Assembly: GCA_029215795.1 (NCBI GenBank)
Contig: JARDYH010000007.1
Location: forward strand, 69,928,763 to 69,992,762
Origin: Anniella stebbinsi
Taxonomy: Eukaryota; Chordata; Lepidosauria; Squamata; Anniellidae
Reading direction: 5' to 3'
DNA: 64,000 bases
Below the pieces are notes generated by a model that saw only the letters and a list, made by a program, of their open reading frames with translations, did not search any database and was not told where the DNA came from. Made by a program: the position numbers and the translations under genes. Of this stretch, positions 23,871-35,375 are shown one piece after another (within the stretch, counting starts at the first letter, position 1; each line of letters starts with the position of its first letter).

Positions 23871-24239
23871 AAACGGAATCTGGTCCCTCTGAGTCCTGTG
23901 TGTTTGGTTATTTGAGCTGCTAAGTCACTTCCCCCCGCCCCCAAGTTGGGGAAGACCAGTGTATGGAGAACTCCCTGCCCAAAGCACAAAAGCACAACCT
24001 GGCCTTCCTATCCTGCGTATGTTTCTTTGCCCATTGCAAAATAGCTGTGTTATGTCCATGTAGCAATTTGTGGGTAGGAGCTTCCTGACTAGGGTTGGGA
24101 AAGTTGATGTTACTAAGCTCATTTCCCCACCGTTATCACCTGATATCAGCAGCTCAAAATGTAGCAAGCAAGCAACCACATTGACGAAAGACAGACAAGG
24201 AAAAATAGTTACACAGATGTGTTGGGTCATCGGGTTTTC

Positions 24240-24680
24240 ATTAGGGGTGTGCATGCCCAAAAATATCGTTGTTTATCATTATCGTCATTTTGGACCAAAA
24301 ACATTATCATCTTCATTCATATAGTAGGTGAACCGTATCGTCTTCACAATAATTATCATGAAAAAATGATATTTTTTGCAGCCCTATTTTTAAAGGAAAA
24401 AATGACTATAACTTCTGTATTTTAAAAGTTAGAGGCTTGAACCTTGGTCACAGTGCTTATGGGGTATGCCTAAGTATGTGTATAAAATTTGAGATCGATC
24501 CCTCCAACCCTTGATTGTATATGATTTTTTTAAAGATCATTTCCATTCTGACAAGTCTGAATGAACGCACGTGGTGAGCTGTCATTCTGATCTGTCAGAA
24601 CTGAAACGACCTTTAATAAATTCATATAAAATCGAGGGTTGGAGGGATCAATCTCAAATTTGGCACATATGTGAAGCAAC
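24240..24680. repeat. AT-rich dispersed repeat
   Basis: Starts AGGGGTGTGCATGCCC. Contains the inverted pair TTTGAGATCGATCCCTCCAACCC and GGTTGGAGGGATCAATCTCAAA. No protein. Probably a degraded inverted-repeat element. Confidence 0.4.
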
Positions 24681-24865
24681 GTATATGCTTTTGTAAATCT
24701 TTTGTAACAGGATCAAAAGGTAAAATACATGAGCTTGTTATTGGCCATCTTTTCTTTTGGTTGCAGGAGATGTTCTCGGTTAGATTGGCTCGCCTTGAAT
24801 CTGGCTGCCTCGATAATTCTCTTCAGGTACCCTCTACTCTAAAAACATTGCGTCATAATCTAAGA

Positions 24866-25291
24866 CTAATGAAAAAAATCCTGATGTTCTGAGCAGTTGC
24901 GTTTAAAAAACCTAAAGACAGAAACACCTTGCTGAAGTATGAGAGCCATCATCCAGTTGTTTTTGAGAGTCACTGGATGATGGCTGTCATACTTCAGTAA
25001 GGTGTTTTTGTCTGTAGGTTTTTTAAACATTGTTGTAACTAAAGTGTAATGTTGTTTTTTAACAGTGATATCAAGAAAATTTACCTGTTGTGTATCACAC
25101 ATGCTTTCAAAACTTAAATTGGGATCCCTGATGTTGACCCATTTGATGAAGTCATTCAACCTTTCCTTCAACCCTCTCCACACGAAAAATATGTCGTCTA
25201 TGAACCTGAACCATATGATCAGATGGTGGTTGTAATTATTGGAAAATATATTTTTTTGTTCGAAGTTCTGCATATACACTCTAATTGGCAT
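24866..25291 (-). mobile_element. Penelope-like element, reverse transcriptase fragment
   Basis: The minus-strand frame encodes the Penelope-type RT core: FRFIDDIFFVWRG, FESMCDTQQVNFLDI, then KPTDKNTLLKYDSHHP. These match the Penelope order (Y/F-IDDIFF-W, FLD, KPTD-N-LL-DS-HP). The 5' part is missing. It meets an oppositely oriented piece of the same kind of element at about 25.3 kb. Confidence 0.8.
24901..25028. repeat. 57-bp hairpin inside Penelope fragment
   Basis: 24901-24957 and 24971-25028 are inverted copies with about four mismatches (GTTTAAAAAACCTAAAGACA against its complement). The right arm lies in the RT frame at KPTDKNTLLKYDSHHP; the left arm repeats that coding segment in reverse. 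Confidence 0.8.
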
Positions 25292-25299
25292 TTGCTTCA

Positions 25300-25860
25300 G
25301 AATCTGCCAGGTCTGTCTATGAAACCAATGGTGAGATTCAAAAGAACAAGAAATTTAAAAGATTGGTTAATCCACACTGATCATACAAAATATGATCATA
25401 AAAAAAACCATGGTCCAGCAGACTTTACTAAACCTACCCAGACCTCAAGGACACCACCCATGTGGACATTGTGTGTATTGTACATGGACTAAATAGATGC
25501 ACTCTTTTAGTCATCCCATCAGTGACAAATCAATACAGATTGTAGACTTTTTGAACTGCAACACTGCAGGGGTCATTTATATGATTATCTGTCCCTGCAA
25601 TAAGGTCTACGTAGGTAAGACAACAAGACTACTGAAGATCAGGATAGGTGAGCTTCTGTACAGTCTAAGACATCAAAAAACAGGGGCACCTTTGGTTAAA
25701 CATTCCACAGATAAAAAGCACGGGCCAGAATCTTTGGTTTTGGGGGGGGGATAGAAAAGGTGAGAGGGGTTGAGACAGCACTCAGTAAAAGAGAACTTTT
25801 TTGGATTCCATCCTTAAAAAGCCTGGAACCCAGTGGATTAAGCTTCGGCTACTGGACACT
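25300..25860 (+). mobile_element. Penelope-like element, GIY-YIG endonuclease fragment
   Basis: The plus-strand frame reads VRFKRTRNLKDWL, then after a frame break NTAGVIYMIICPCNKVYVGK and TTRLLKIRIGE, a GIY-YIG-type core (G-x-IYMI, YVGKT). It continues HQKTGAPLVKHSTDKKHGP. These are the linker and nuclease regions of Penelope-like elements. A G-run and stops end it. Orientation is opposite to the RT fragment. Confidence 0.78.
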
Positions 25861-26169
25861 ATAGAAATGTAATAAATTAAAGAAATCAACCAATCATGGA
25901 AGTATTCCCTCCCCAGACAATAAATTATATTTTGAAAGGGACCTAGCAACAAGGCTTGTTGGGATGAGTAACAGTTCTGGATGGTTTTCTACCCACCGCA
26001 ACAAGCCACCCTCACTGGGTTCTGATGACACAGGAAGATGTGCCGGCAAGGGTAATGATGCAAATCCAGAGAGCATGGGATAGGCACGCACAGGGTGGCT
26101 TGCTAACCACCCTGCTATTGTGTCGACTGGGCCAGTGTAGGTCCCAGTAGGCAAATTCCATGTTAGGCA

Positions 26170-26880
26170 TAATTAGGAAAGGAACTAAGACTAAGACTGC
26201 CAATACCATACTGCCCTTGTACAAATCTATGGTGCGACCACATTTAGAATACTGTGTACAGTTCTGGTTGACACACTTTAAAAAAAGGACATTGTAGAAT
26301 TGGAAAAAGTGCAGTAAAGGGTGATTAAAATGATCACAGGGGTGGATCAACTCCTCTATGGGGGAAGGGTACAAGAGCTGGGATTGTTCAGCTTGGAGAA
26401 AAAGAGAGTAAGGGGAGACATGATAGAGGTGTGCGAAATTCTGCATGGTGTGGAGAAAGTGGATAGGGAGACATTATTTTCCCCCTCTCTCATAATCCTA
26501 GAATCCAGGTTTATCCCATGAAGCTGATTGGTGGGAGATAAAAGGACAGATAAAAGGAAGGACCTTCAAGCAGCACATAGTTAACCTATGGAACTCACTA
26601 CCGCAAGGCGTAGTGATGACTATCAAGTTGGATGGCTTTAAAAGGGGTTGGGCAAACTCCTGGAGAAGGCTATCAATGGCTCCTAGTCCTGATGGCTATG
26701 TGCTACCTCCAGTATCAGAGGAAGTAAGCCTATGTACATCAGTTGCTGGGGAACATGGACATGAGGGTGCTGTTGCACCATGTCCTGCTTATGGGTCCCT
26801 TGTCTACAGCTGGTTGGCCACTGTGTGAACAGAGTGCTAGACTAGATGGACTTTTGGTCTGATCCAGCATGGCTCTTCTT
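26170..26880 (+). mobile_element. CR1-type LINE 3' end
   Basis: Plus-strand copy from ATTAGGAAAGGAACTAAGAC through ACATTTAGAATACTGTGTAC and ACATGATAGAGGTGTGCGAA to GATCCAGCATGGCTCTTCTTA. The encoded C-terminal RT region is broken by stops. Reversed relatives lie at 46450, 49965 and 53028. Confidence 0.75.
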
Positions 26881-26889
26881 ATGATCCAA

Positions 26890-28340
26890 TGCTGTGCTGA
26901 TCTCACCCAAGAGTTGCTGACAATTTTGGAGATGCTGATCCAGAGAACCGTGTAGAGATGGGTAAAGGTACCCTCCAATAAAAGTTACTTTGCGTTGTAT
27001 GTACCGTAATCCTATGTACATGAAAAACCAAAAAAAAAATTAGATAATCCTGTATGACTAAGCTTATTACATTAAAAGAAGCAGAAGAAGCCCATTGCCA
27101 AATGCATGACTGTTTAGTTTAAGAAAGTTAGTATGCGATATTGCCTCATTTTCCGGTTTCTTTCGCTGCCTTCCCTTCCAGCCTGCTTCTTTGCTACCTC
27201 AGCTTCGTTTCTTAGGTTCCTGTTATCCATTCCATCATCCACAACCATTTCCCACTCTGCTCCCCTGCTTTCGCCACCGTGTCTCTAGTAAGGTTGCCAG
27301 CTGACCAGAAGAAAAATGCACAGGAGCAGGGCAGGATTGTTCACTACAGCTGGAGCAGCACAAAACCAGCTCAGGCAGGGTGAGAATCATGTTTGCAAAT
27401 CACACTGCTGTCAAAGGTCGTCAACATGTGAGCCGCCCCTGATTTTGAAGCCCCCTGTTTCCCTGGCAGTGGGGTAGTAAATGCACAGCACAATCCTGAT
27501 CAGGCTTACTCAGAAATAAATCCTATTGTATGCTATGGAGTTTACTCCTGGGTAAACATGCATTGGATTGCAGTCCCAAACCACTAGAGGTTCTGGAGGG
27601 AGTGTCCCTCTGAAAATGCTAGATGTCAGGACTGTGTTACCCTGGGAATTAGAAGAATCTCATCTGGATTGTGGCTCCAGACGCAGCCTTTTCAAAGCAC
27701 AGGGATGGTTTGTCCTCCAAACACTGCTAGGGTCATTCCAGTTTGAATCCTTTCCTTGCACTCTGGAGAGCTACTGTGCACCTGAGCAGGCGAAACTTCC
27801 CTTGACGGACCAATGGCCTGCCTCCTTTCAAAGCGGTTTTACGCCTGCTCTGCAATGCTTATGTCACGGATGTAGACAGTGGTCCAGGTGAAGAGATCAT
27901 GAACATTCTGTGAGATTGTGCTGGCTCAGCCGCCCACTGTCAGAGGCTTCGCTGGCTCAGGGGACGCAATACATGTTTACTAGCCCACAAAAAGGAAATG
28001 TGATTGGTCCACACTTCGGGGCTGTCTTCACGAGTTTTTCCTGCGGCTTGGCTGCGTTGTGAGGTCCTTTGTGACACATGACATTATGGCTGGTGCACTA
28101 CCAACCAGCCCCTTCTGCCTGGGAAAACCGTGGTATTGGAAAGTCCTTTGACTCTGTTCTTTTTCATTAAAGCGGCTCCCTGGTGCTTGATCTGCAACAT
28201 GCCCCTGCTCTGTGCCCCCACACTAAATCCTGGGTGCACCTGTGACCTGGCTGGGATGTGGGCTGCCCCTTCCCCCATTCATTCCTTTAGTGTTCCCACT
28301 GAGAGGCAACGATGCGCTTCCTGCTTTAATTAACACCAGA
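26890..28340. other. Intergenic DNA upstream of gene III
   Basis: No exon recognised. Short dispersed piece near 27510-27570 (TTACTCCTGGGTAAACATGC). No N-domain exon for gene III was found here. Confidence 0.45.
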
Positions 28341-28354
28341 ATTTTGTGAATTGT

Positions 28355-28559
28355 CTTCTCTGATGTGTTGTTAGCTCCAGAGCTGCGCAGTTCCAGAGTT
28401 GCAAAGCGACTGTGTTAATTCACTTCTCTGATGTGTTGTTAGCTCCAGAGCTGCACAGTTCCAGAGTTGCAAAGCGACTGTGTTAATTCACTTCTCTGAT
28501 GTGTTGTTAGCTCCAGAACTGCGCAGTTCCAGAGTTTCAAAAGGACTGTGTTAATTCAC
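28355..28559. repeat. 68-bp tandem repeat, three copies
   Basis: Units start at 28355, 28423 and 28491 with CTTCTCTGATGTGTTG and contain TTCCAGAGTTGCAAAGCGAC. The first two differ at one or two positions, the third by a few more. Confidence 0.9.
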
Positions 28560-30126
28560 TAGTGCAATATTTTTTTGGAGTGGGTTTTGTTTGTGCTGGT
28601 GGGGTGCTCTCATGGGGAGCCAGTATTGTGGGTTAGTTACTCCCCATTCCCATTCATTGAACTCTACTTGCGGGGGGAACCTGGAGAGGGGCAAGTAACA
28701 AGCCTCTCGCCAGGTGATGTTGGTTCTACTCTACTCTGCCCTCCCTGCCACCCTAAAGTATGTCTTTTTCAACCAGGATTTAGGGATGGCTGGCTCCGCC
28801 ATGTAACAACAATGATGGAGCAGAGCCATTTTCAGCATACTGTGAATAACAACAATGTGTGCTCCTCCAGTGCTTGTGAAGATGATGCCTTAAAACACAC
28901 ACACACACACACACAGAGGTTTCCCCTCTGATTTTACCTTGCTTTTATTCTGCTTTAAATTTTTCAAAGTTTTATATTAAGCTTTATTATTATTATTTTT
29001 TAAAAAAAACTTTTTGTGAATCGCCCGTAAAGTTTTGGCTACTGGGCTGTACAGAAATGTAATAAAGGAAGAAATAAATGCTTTCTTTCCAGAAACAAGA
29101 GGCACTGGGGTGCAAACCTGACTTTGAAGCTTGCCACTTCATGTGTGGGGTGCCTATGGAAAATGCACTCTGTACGTGTTCAGAAGCGCTGGCTCCTTTA
29201 CCGTTGTGGCTCAGTCCTGTGGCTCATTCCCTCGCATGTTCTAAATGGGTCTGTGCTGGGTGTGTGCAGCATGCAAATCAGCAATCGTAAGCAAACAGTT
29301 GAACTTGGGAGAACTGAGTTTCGTTGAAGGGTAAGAGTGACCTGGGTGACCTTTCTCTGGGTGGGTCGCCTGCTTGCCACTGGCTTCACACAAGCCCTCA
29401 TTGTATTCACGTCCTGTGTTTTGCATAATGGGTATCAGCCAGGATTAGCTTGTTTGTGACTTTGAATGGATCCACAGAGAGGAATCAATAATAGATGTCC
29501 TTCTAGAATGGCCACCAGGTGTCCTATTTACAGAGGACAGTCCTCTGTTTTGGAGAGCTGGCAGAGGACAGTCCTCTGTTTGAAGGTGTCCCCTGTTTGG
29601 CGGACTGACTCCAGTCCAAGTCTGGTTGAAAGTCAAGGAACCACGGAGCGCAGCAGGGACCTTGATGCTGTCTATTGACAGTTAGCGCCTGCACAGCAGA
29701 CTCTCCGCTAGCTTGAGATGTATTTCTATTGAAATCATCGTTATTTCTAAATGTACACCTCTAGGTATATATTTGCATATGCAAATATTATGCAAATCGG
29801 TGTCCTCTTCTGTCTTCTTTTTGTTTTGGTGATGCATTTCCTCTTTGGGGGCGATGAGTGAGTGGCCCACCCTATCTTTCTCCATCCTGTCTTTCCCAGC
29901 CGTCACCCCACCATCTCATTGCTTTATCCCTCGGCCCAGCAGGTGTCTGGGTGGGATGTGGCAAAGCTGAGGGAATTTAGGGAGAGAGATTCCCTTTGCC
30001 CCCCAAGGAGATTTGTTGACACTGGAGTTCATACTTCGCAACAAACGGCATTTCGCTCCAGCTCAGGGCATGTGAGGGGCATCAACGGAACGTCGGCTCG
30101 CCAACCCAAAGAAGGAGCCTTGGCAA
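28560..30126. other. 5' flank of gene III
   Basis: No TATA or conserved promoter block matching genes IV and V. A local repeat of AGGACAGTCCTCTGTTT occurs near 29530-29580 and a small inverted GCATATGCAAATA near 29772. The promoter is not identified. Confidence 0.4.
28895..28915. repeat. (CA)n microsatellite
   Basis: About ten CA units. Confidence 0.85.
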
Positions 30127-30142
30127 ATGTTTCTTCTTGTAG
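30127..30142 (+). CDS. Gene III, signal-peptide exon 1
   Basis: ATG plus four codons (MFLLV) and one base before a donor (TAG|GTAAGAG). Spliced in phase to 30448 it reads MFLLVASAVLGCSLQLVFA, a textbook signal peptide. The start was chosen because it is the only ATG that joins the hydrophobic second exon in frame. The -3 base is C, so initiation context is only moderate. Confidence 0.6.
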
Positions 30143-30447
30143 GTAAGAGGGGTGCTCTGGACAGGGCAGTAAGCTGGAAGGCTCTGGCTTGGCTCGAAAC
30201 AGTATCAAATGGCACGGCTTGTAGAGATAAAATTAACTTTTCATTGCTGCATCACCATGCTGGAGAAAGCTACATTTCTTCATCACTTGCACTCTTCAAA
30301 GCACAGGGGTTTTGCCGAGGAAAAAAGGCTGACAGATGTATTTGGGAATTCCAACAGATTTGGAATGGGGAGATAGGGTTTGAACTTTAAAGAAAACAGC
30401 TGGAGGACATAAAGAACAGGCATTCATGTCTATTTTCATCCTTGCAG

Positions 30448-30535
30448 CTTCTGCTGTCCTGGGCTGCTCGCTCCAGCTGGTCTTTGCCCCAGGAGGACCA
30501 GAGATGACCACTCTTGTCAATGATACAACACTCCC
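30448..30535 (+). CDS. Gene III, exon 2 (rest of signal peptide and short linker; 3' end uncertain)
   Basis: Acceptor CTTGCAG then a phase 1 start. It completes the signal peptide (ASAVLGCSLQLVFA) and continues as a Thr/Asn-rich stretch (PEMTTLVNDTTLP) with no Ig strand pattern, although the matching exon in genes II, IV and V carries the N domain. The frame stays open to a TGA at 30689. The end given uses the only early GT that leaves the needed phase 1 (CCCCA|GTACTG), a weak donor. Either the N domain was lost, the exon is longer, or another exon was missed. Confidence 0.4.
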
Positions 30536-31056
30536 CAGTACTGATCAGCAGGAGACCTTCTCTATAGAGGGAACCACAGAAGCCTGTCTTTTGCCAGTGA
30601 TGGAAAAGGAAAGACAACATAGTGTTGGCAAGTGTTGTTGCATTCCCACACAGTCCTGGGTGGTGCGGGGTGCTAGATTAGGAAAGTGATGTGGGGCTGC
30701 CCCCTTCTCCAACACTGTTGCTCTAATCAAAGTTGGACACACACACCCAACTACTTTGAAGTAAAAATAAAAATGGGGAGATCCAATCATGGATCACATG
30801 GAGTTTGACCTTGAGAACTAGGTTTCGGTCATGCCCATGTTGCTACAACATCCCAGAATATTCCTAGAATGTTCCGGAATTTGGGAGAGAACATCATGTT
30901 GGGAACTGGATTTTCAGTTCCATGGTGGAAGAAAGGTAGGATACAGATGTTATGAAAATCAATAAAAATCAATAGATTTTCCCCACCACTGAAACACCTT
31001 TCTTCCTGATGTTAGCTTTGATTTCTCGTCCTTCTCTCTCTTTTTTTCTGATATAG

Positions 31057-31329
31057 ATGATCCCAACTCTGTCAAAATAACCCCTCCTGGAAACATAACC
31101 CAGCTGTTAGGTTCCCTTCTGAACCTCACCTGTAATGCTGCTGACTCAATTTCTGCACCATGTTACAGCTGGTTTTTCAATCACACCAATGTGAATGTGA
31201 CCAGCAGTAATTTGATCATTAATTTGACATCCTGGGGAAATGAAGGGGTGTATAAATGTTGTGTATACAACTCTGGAACCAACATCACGTACTGGGCTTC
31301 TGTAACTGTGAGGATCACAACAGTGACAG
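31057..31329 (+). CDS. Gene III, C2/I-type Ig domain
   Basis: A 273-bp phase 1-1 exon between a pyrimidine-rich acceptor (TGATATAG) and GTAAAC. It encodes about 90 residues with a normal Ig disulfide pattern: LLNLTC at strand B, CYSWFFN at strand C, and GVYKCCVYN at strand F. Several N-x-S/T sequons are visible (NIT, NLT, NHT, NVT). This looks like a CEACAM-type constant-like domain rather than an N domain. It joins in phase to the membrane exon at 32570 (VT, then ESSILLLL). Confidence 0.85.
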
Positions 31330-32309
31330 GTAAACTTCTTGACTGCCTTACCTGCCACAGAAATGAAAGCAGCAGAATTTGAGGGAGTCTATTCCTATGC
31401 CCCATCCCTAGGAATGTATCCATGTTTTCTCAAGCGGGCTTATTCCCATGGAGGTGTGAATAGGGCTGAAGCTTTAATGCCTGAGTTCTGCGAGGGGACT
31501 GCAGAGGCTATAACAGAGACTAGGTAGGCGTCTTACTAAAGATGAAACCCACATTTCTTTTCAGGCAAAACATCATAGCGAAATTTAGGGCCAACTCAGC
31601 TGCTATTCTCATGTATTGGAGGCTTATCATAGATGAGTCTCAGACCCACCTTAAAGTTTGATGTATCAAGAGCAGGAGAGGTAAGACTCCCCATTTCTGA
31701 GAAAAAAATTGTGACCTGTGTCGGATACCAATTTCTGACACTCGTATTCAGAGTGGGTTGTAGCTTTTAAAGGAGAAAATAATTCTGGGCATGATTGTTT
31801 CTGGTCAAAATTAAATCTTATTGATTTGAACATGTCTTTAAATTGCTAGCATCGAAACCAATGGACCTGTCCCTCTGCTGTAGATATGTATACAAATGGG
31901 ACTTTCTGCAATCTGAATGATACCTTCCTCTTGTATCTCAGTGGTCCTGTTTTGACTTCAAATCCTACTGGCACTCAAACCACCTGAGTTTGGTATTAGA
32001 GGGAATTCCTACATGAAAACAATGTGCCAAATATATGCCCATTATGCTCGCATACTGACAGACAGAACAGTGTACACCCTGGTACCCAGCTTCTCCCTCT
32101 ACAAGGCTCTCTCTGGAACCCCAAAGGGTTAAAACCTGGGTGGGGAATTTGAGTGGGGAGAAGAATGCCCAGCCAGGAAGTAACCCTCTCTCTTTCCCTG
32201 ACTCTGCTCAAAATCACAGACTTCTAGTGCTGCTTTTCATGTGTAATAATAACCCTGGCTGGGTTGTTTTTCCCTACATGCATTTGCACTTAACATGTAG
32301 TTTGCTTCT

Positions 32310-32490
32310 TGGATCAGGGAGACCTGGCTCCGAATCCATGCTCAGCCATCATGTTTACTGGGTAACATGGAGCCAATCATCCTCTCAGCCCAACCTACCT
32401 TGCAGGATTGTTGCCGAGAGTAAAAATGGGACAATTTCTTGAGCTCTTTGGGGAAAGGGCAGGCAGGATACAAATGTGATCAATAAAAGG
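32310..32490 (+). mobile_element. tRNA-derived SINE (headless)
   Basis: GGAGACCTGGCTCCGAATCC, CTCAGCCCAACCTACCTTGC and GGATTGTTGCCGAGAGTAAA match the SINE body; the tail is GGCAGGATACAAATGTGATC. In gene III intron upstream of the membrane exon. Confidence 0.65.
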
Positions 32491-32569
32491 GGCGGGAGAG
32501 AAAAAGGTAAATTAGGCTCTTATCAGTAAAAATGGGGAAAGTTCATACTACTGTGCCTTTCCGTTCCAG

Positions 32570-32671
32570 AATCTTCAATCCTTTTGCTGCTACTTGGGAA
32601 GGTCATTGCTGGTATCGTTATTGCCTTGGTGGTTGGAATAACTTTGATTGTTACCTTGCAGTGCTATTTCT
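32570..32671 (+). CDS. Gene III, transmembrane exon
   Basis: A 102-bp phase 1-1 exon (TTCCAG acceptor, GTGAGT donor). It encodes ESSILLLLG, then a clear single-pass helix (KVIAGIVIALVVGITLIVTL) ending QCYF. The phase 1 exit matches the 95-bp tail exon class of genes I and III. Confidence 0.85.
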
Positions 32672-34014
32672 GTGAGTAATATCTTGCAGGGCGTGGGCCA
32701 CTGGGGATTCCTGTGTTGGGAAGGGTGGGGAAGGGTGAGGAATTGGTTTGTTTTGCATTTCAATGCGGAGTTACCAAATCCATACTTCTGGAAACCTAAA
32801 CACAAACTGGGATGCAGAATTTGCCACTGAAATCCATGGATTTCTGAAGTTTGCATGGTGGTTTGACTCCCTCCCCTCCACAATAAATACATACCAGAAA
32901 TTCGTCCATCTTAAAACCTATGCACATGTTCAGATTTGAAACCCCAAAATGTGTACAAAATGATTTATTCAGGGAACTGGCTGTTTTTAAAAATCCATGT
33001 GTCTTGTGTGCATATGTTTAGGGGAAATGTGTACAAAAATACATCTTTTAAAACCCTTCCCTCTTTCCACCCCTGAGCAAGGGACAACCTCTCAGGACAT
33101 AGATTCAAGGCAGCAAGCTAGGTGGATGATGAATGACAAACCAAGGGTGCTTCCAGTTGAAGCTTTTATCATGAGATTGCTCTGCCTTCTTCAAGGAATT
33201 TTATGAGGGTCCAGATGACAGCATCGTCCACTCATAACCCTCCTGAGTTTCCCTACCACTTTATCCATCTTTTTTCTTGCCGCAAGAAATCCGTTAAGGA
33301 AAAAGGATAGAGCACCTGCTCCCTGATTGGGTGCAGGGACCCTCCATTCAGAAGCGCCCCATCTGCCACTGGAAAATGTTCCTTTTCAAGACCTTGGTTG
33401 TGGGGAGGTGCTTTTCCGAGGTTCAAAGGGGGGACATTGATGCAGTTTAGGTCAAAGCTTCCTTGCCAAAGATGTTTTGTGCAAAAGTCTAGAACGCAAG
33501 AGGGGCTTTACGTTTGGGTGGAGGCCCCTCCTATCGACGGATGCTAATGAGCACGGCCGTCCCTACCGTGAGGCCGAGTGAGGTGGCTGCCTCAGACAAC
33601 AGATCCTGGGAGACCAGGAGTGGCAGCAATGCGTTGGAGGACAGAGCTATATGGGTACCCCACAGCCTGTACTGCCTAAGCTACCTGCTTCCTTTGGGCG
33701 CAGTAGAGGAAGCTGGTGGTGAAGTAAGATTCAACTGCCAATCTAAGTCTTAAAAAGTTGAGCATCCGATGCCCTTTCCAGACTGCAGAGAAGGTGGGGA
33801 CCAGTCACAACTCCAAAGGAGTGGGGTCCTGAATTTGGAAGCATCACAGGAGGAAGCTCTGTGGCTGGACCAAGGTAGTTCACTGCCTGAGGCAAAGGAC
33901 AAGATGGCGCCCCACTCCCGTTCCATATCCAGAAGTTGACCAGGCTGATTGCTGAATCTTATTTCAATTTGTCAACAGGTGTGATTTGTCAAAAGATGCT
34001 TACTTTATCCCTAG

Positions 34015-34109
34015 GTGCCCGTGCTCGGAGCGAGGACCCGCCTCCGCCGCCGCGGTCAATCCCTTCCTTGTATGTGGAGTTTCCCCCGGGCCAATTGGCG
34101 GGGTGCAGT
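34015..34109 (+). CDS. Gene III, cytoplasmic exon 1
   Basis: A 95-bp exon (CCCTAG acceptor, GTGAGT donor), phase 1 to 0. The split codon with the membrane exon gives Cys, then ARARSEDPPPPPRSIPSLY and VEFPPGQLAGCS. A Pro-rich run could bind SH3 or WW domains (inference). One extra tyrosine lies in SLYVEF. Length and phases equal the gene I exon at 757-851, although only the tyrosine-proline region is clearly alike. Confidence 0.8.
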
Positions 34110-34745
34110 GTGAGTAACTCCTGGCATATGGCTACCTTTCTCATCATCCCACATTTATCGAGTGCCATCAGTAAGGTGTTTTGTGCTTTAGGATGCCAGT
34201 CACATGGGCCACACCCAGAGAGATTAGAACCTACAACAGGAGTGGGCAGTTTGTGGAACTTGGACCACACACAGCCAGTGGGCCAATCCCACATAGCCCT
34301 TGGCCTAAGTTTGATAGCTCTCTGAAAGTAATTAGTTCGGACAGGGGGGCAGAGGGAGAAAGAGAGGGGAAGAGAAGGAGATGGCAGAAACAGAGAGGGG
34401 AAGGGGTGGCTCGGCCCATTTTCAGCTCTGGCCCCACCATCAGATTCAGCCATGCCCACCTGCCAGAAGTAGCCCTAACAGATTACTCTGGGCAGAACAG
34501 GGCCTCCTTCTCAGTGTCCCCAGATGTGCAAAGCAGCTTCTGCTCACAACCGCTGCCTCTGCATTCACCTGCCCAGAATAAAGTCTCTGGGGGAAGGGTG
34601 TTGTCCTACCCAGATTGTTTTTCTCAATTAACACATTTGGACTTTATTTTTTACTTTTTTTAAAAAAAAAAGTGTAGTGCATACACGACCCTGCGTATAA
34701 TTGCTTCTGCAACCCATCAAACTATTCCATTTTCCCTTGTTTCAG

Positions 34746-34787
34746 ACCAAGCCTGAGAATCCTGATAACTCCAGCACCACATACCAG
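34746..34787 (+). CDS. Gene III, cytoplasmic exon 2 (first half of ITAM)
   Basis: A 42-bp phase 0-0 exon (TTTCAG acceptor, GTAAAT donor) encoding TKPENPDNSSTTYQ. The Tyr-Gln at its end begins the ITAM completed by the next exon. It has the same length and phase as gene I 1669-1710. Confidence 0.85.
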
Positions 34788-35112
34788 GTAAATGAAAGGT
34801 TGTCTGTGGTGGGGAAATCTGGTCCTTTTGGGGCCTGATGGAGCTCCATGACTGACCAGGCTTGGCTTGAATTAGTGAGCTGAACTGCGTGTCAGTTCCC
34901 TAAACTCAGGGGGGGAGATTGCTGGGGGAGTTGCCAAAATTGCAGGCCCAGGATCTGACTCATTATGAGGCAGCTTCTTATAGGAGCTGCCTGCTCCTGA
35001 TAAAGGGGTACTGATTGCTATTCTATGCAGAGCCCTAAAGAACCAGGTCATTTTGGTATGAATTTCATGGATTCCAGCTTCCCACAAGATTGTCTCTCTA
35101 TTTTCTTTCCAG

Positions 35113-35160
35113 GAGCTACAGTATGGAGACGAGCCTCTGTATCAAGAGCTGGAGAAGTAA
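35113..35160 (+). CDS. Gene III, last coding exon (second half of ITAM, stop)
   Basis: A 48-bp exon after TTTCCAG encoding ELQYGDEPLYQELEK and TAA. Joined to the previous exon the tail reads YQEL, seven residues, YQEL: a complete ITAM with near-duplicate halves, plus an extra tyrosine in between. A donor-like GAGAA|GTAAGA overlaps the stop codon, and a good acceptor at 37235 would give Lys then TGA, so both forms make the same protein end. The receptor is predicted to be activating and membrane-bound (inference from ITAM-type CEACAMs). Confidence 0.87.
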   Translation, partial: ELQYGDEPLYQELEK

Positions 35161-35247
35161 GAGAGTGGAGTGATTATGCGTGATTAGGTCAGTTTAGATG
35201 CTGGACTTCATGGTCTTACACATGCACGCATTTAGATATGGTCATGT

Positions 35248-35375
35248 ATCAGTGGAAGCTGGTGACTCCGATTTCGGTGGGGCTATTAAGTCTTAAGCAG
35301 CTATCCAAGGTGCTGAACCTTATCGCCAAAATATGTGCAGCGCCTTGGATACCTCTTTCAGAGTTCCATCTGGTT
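35248..35375. mobile_element. Palindromic family B, partial copy
   Basis: GTGGAAGCTGGTGACTCCGA and the following TCGGTGGGGCTATTAAG-type text, cut by the LINE fragment that follows. Confidence 0.45.
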
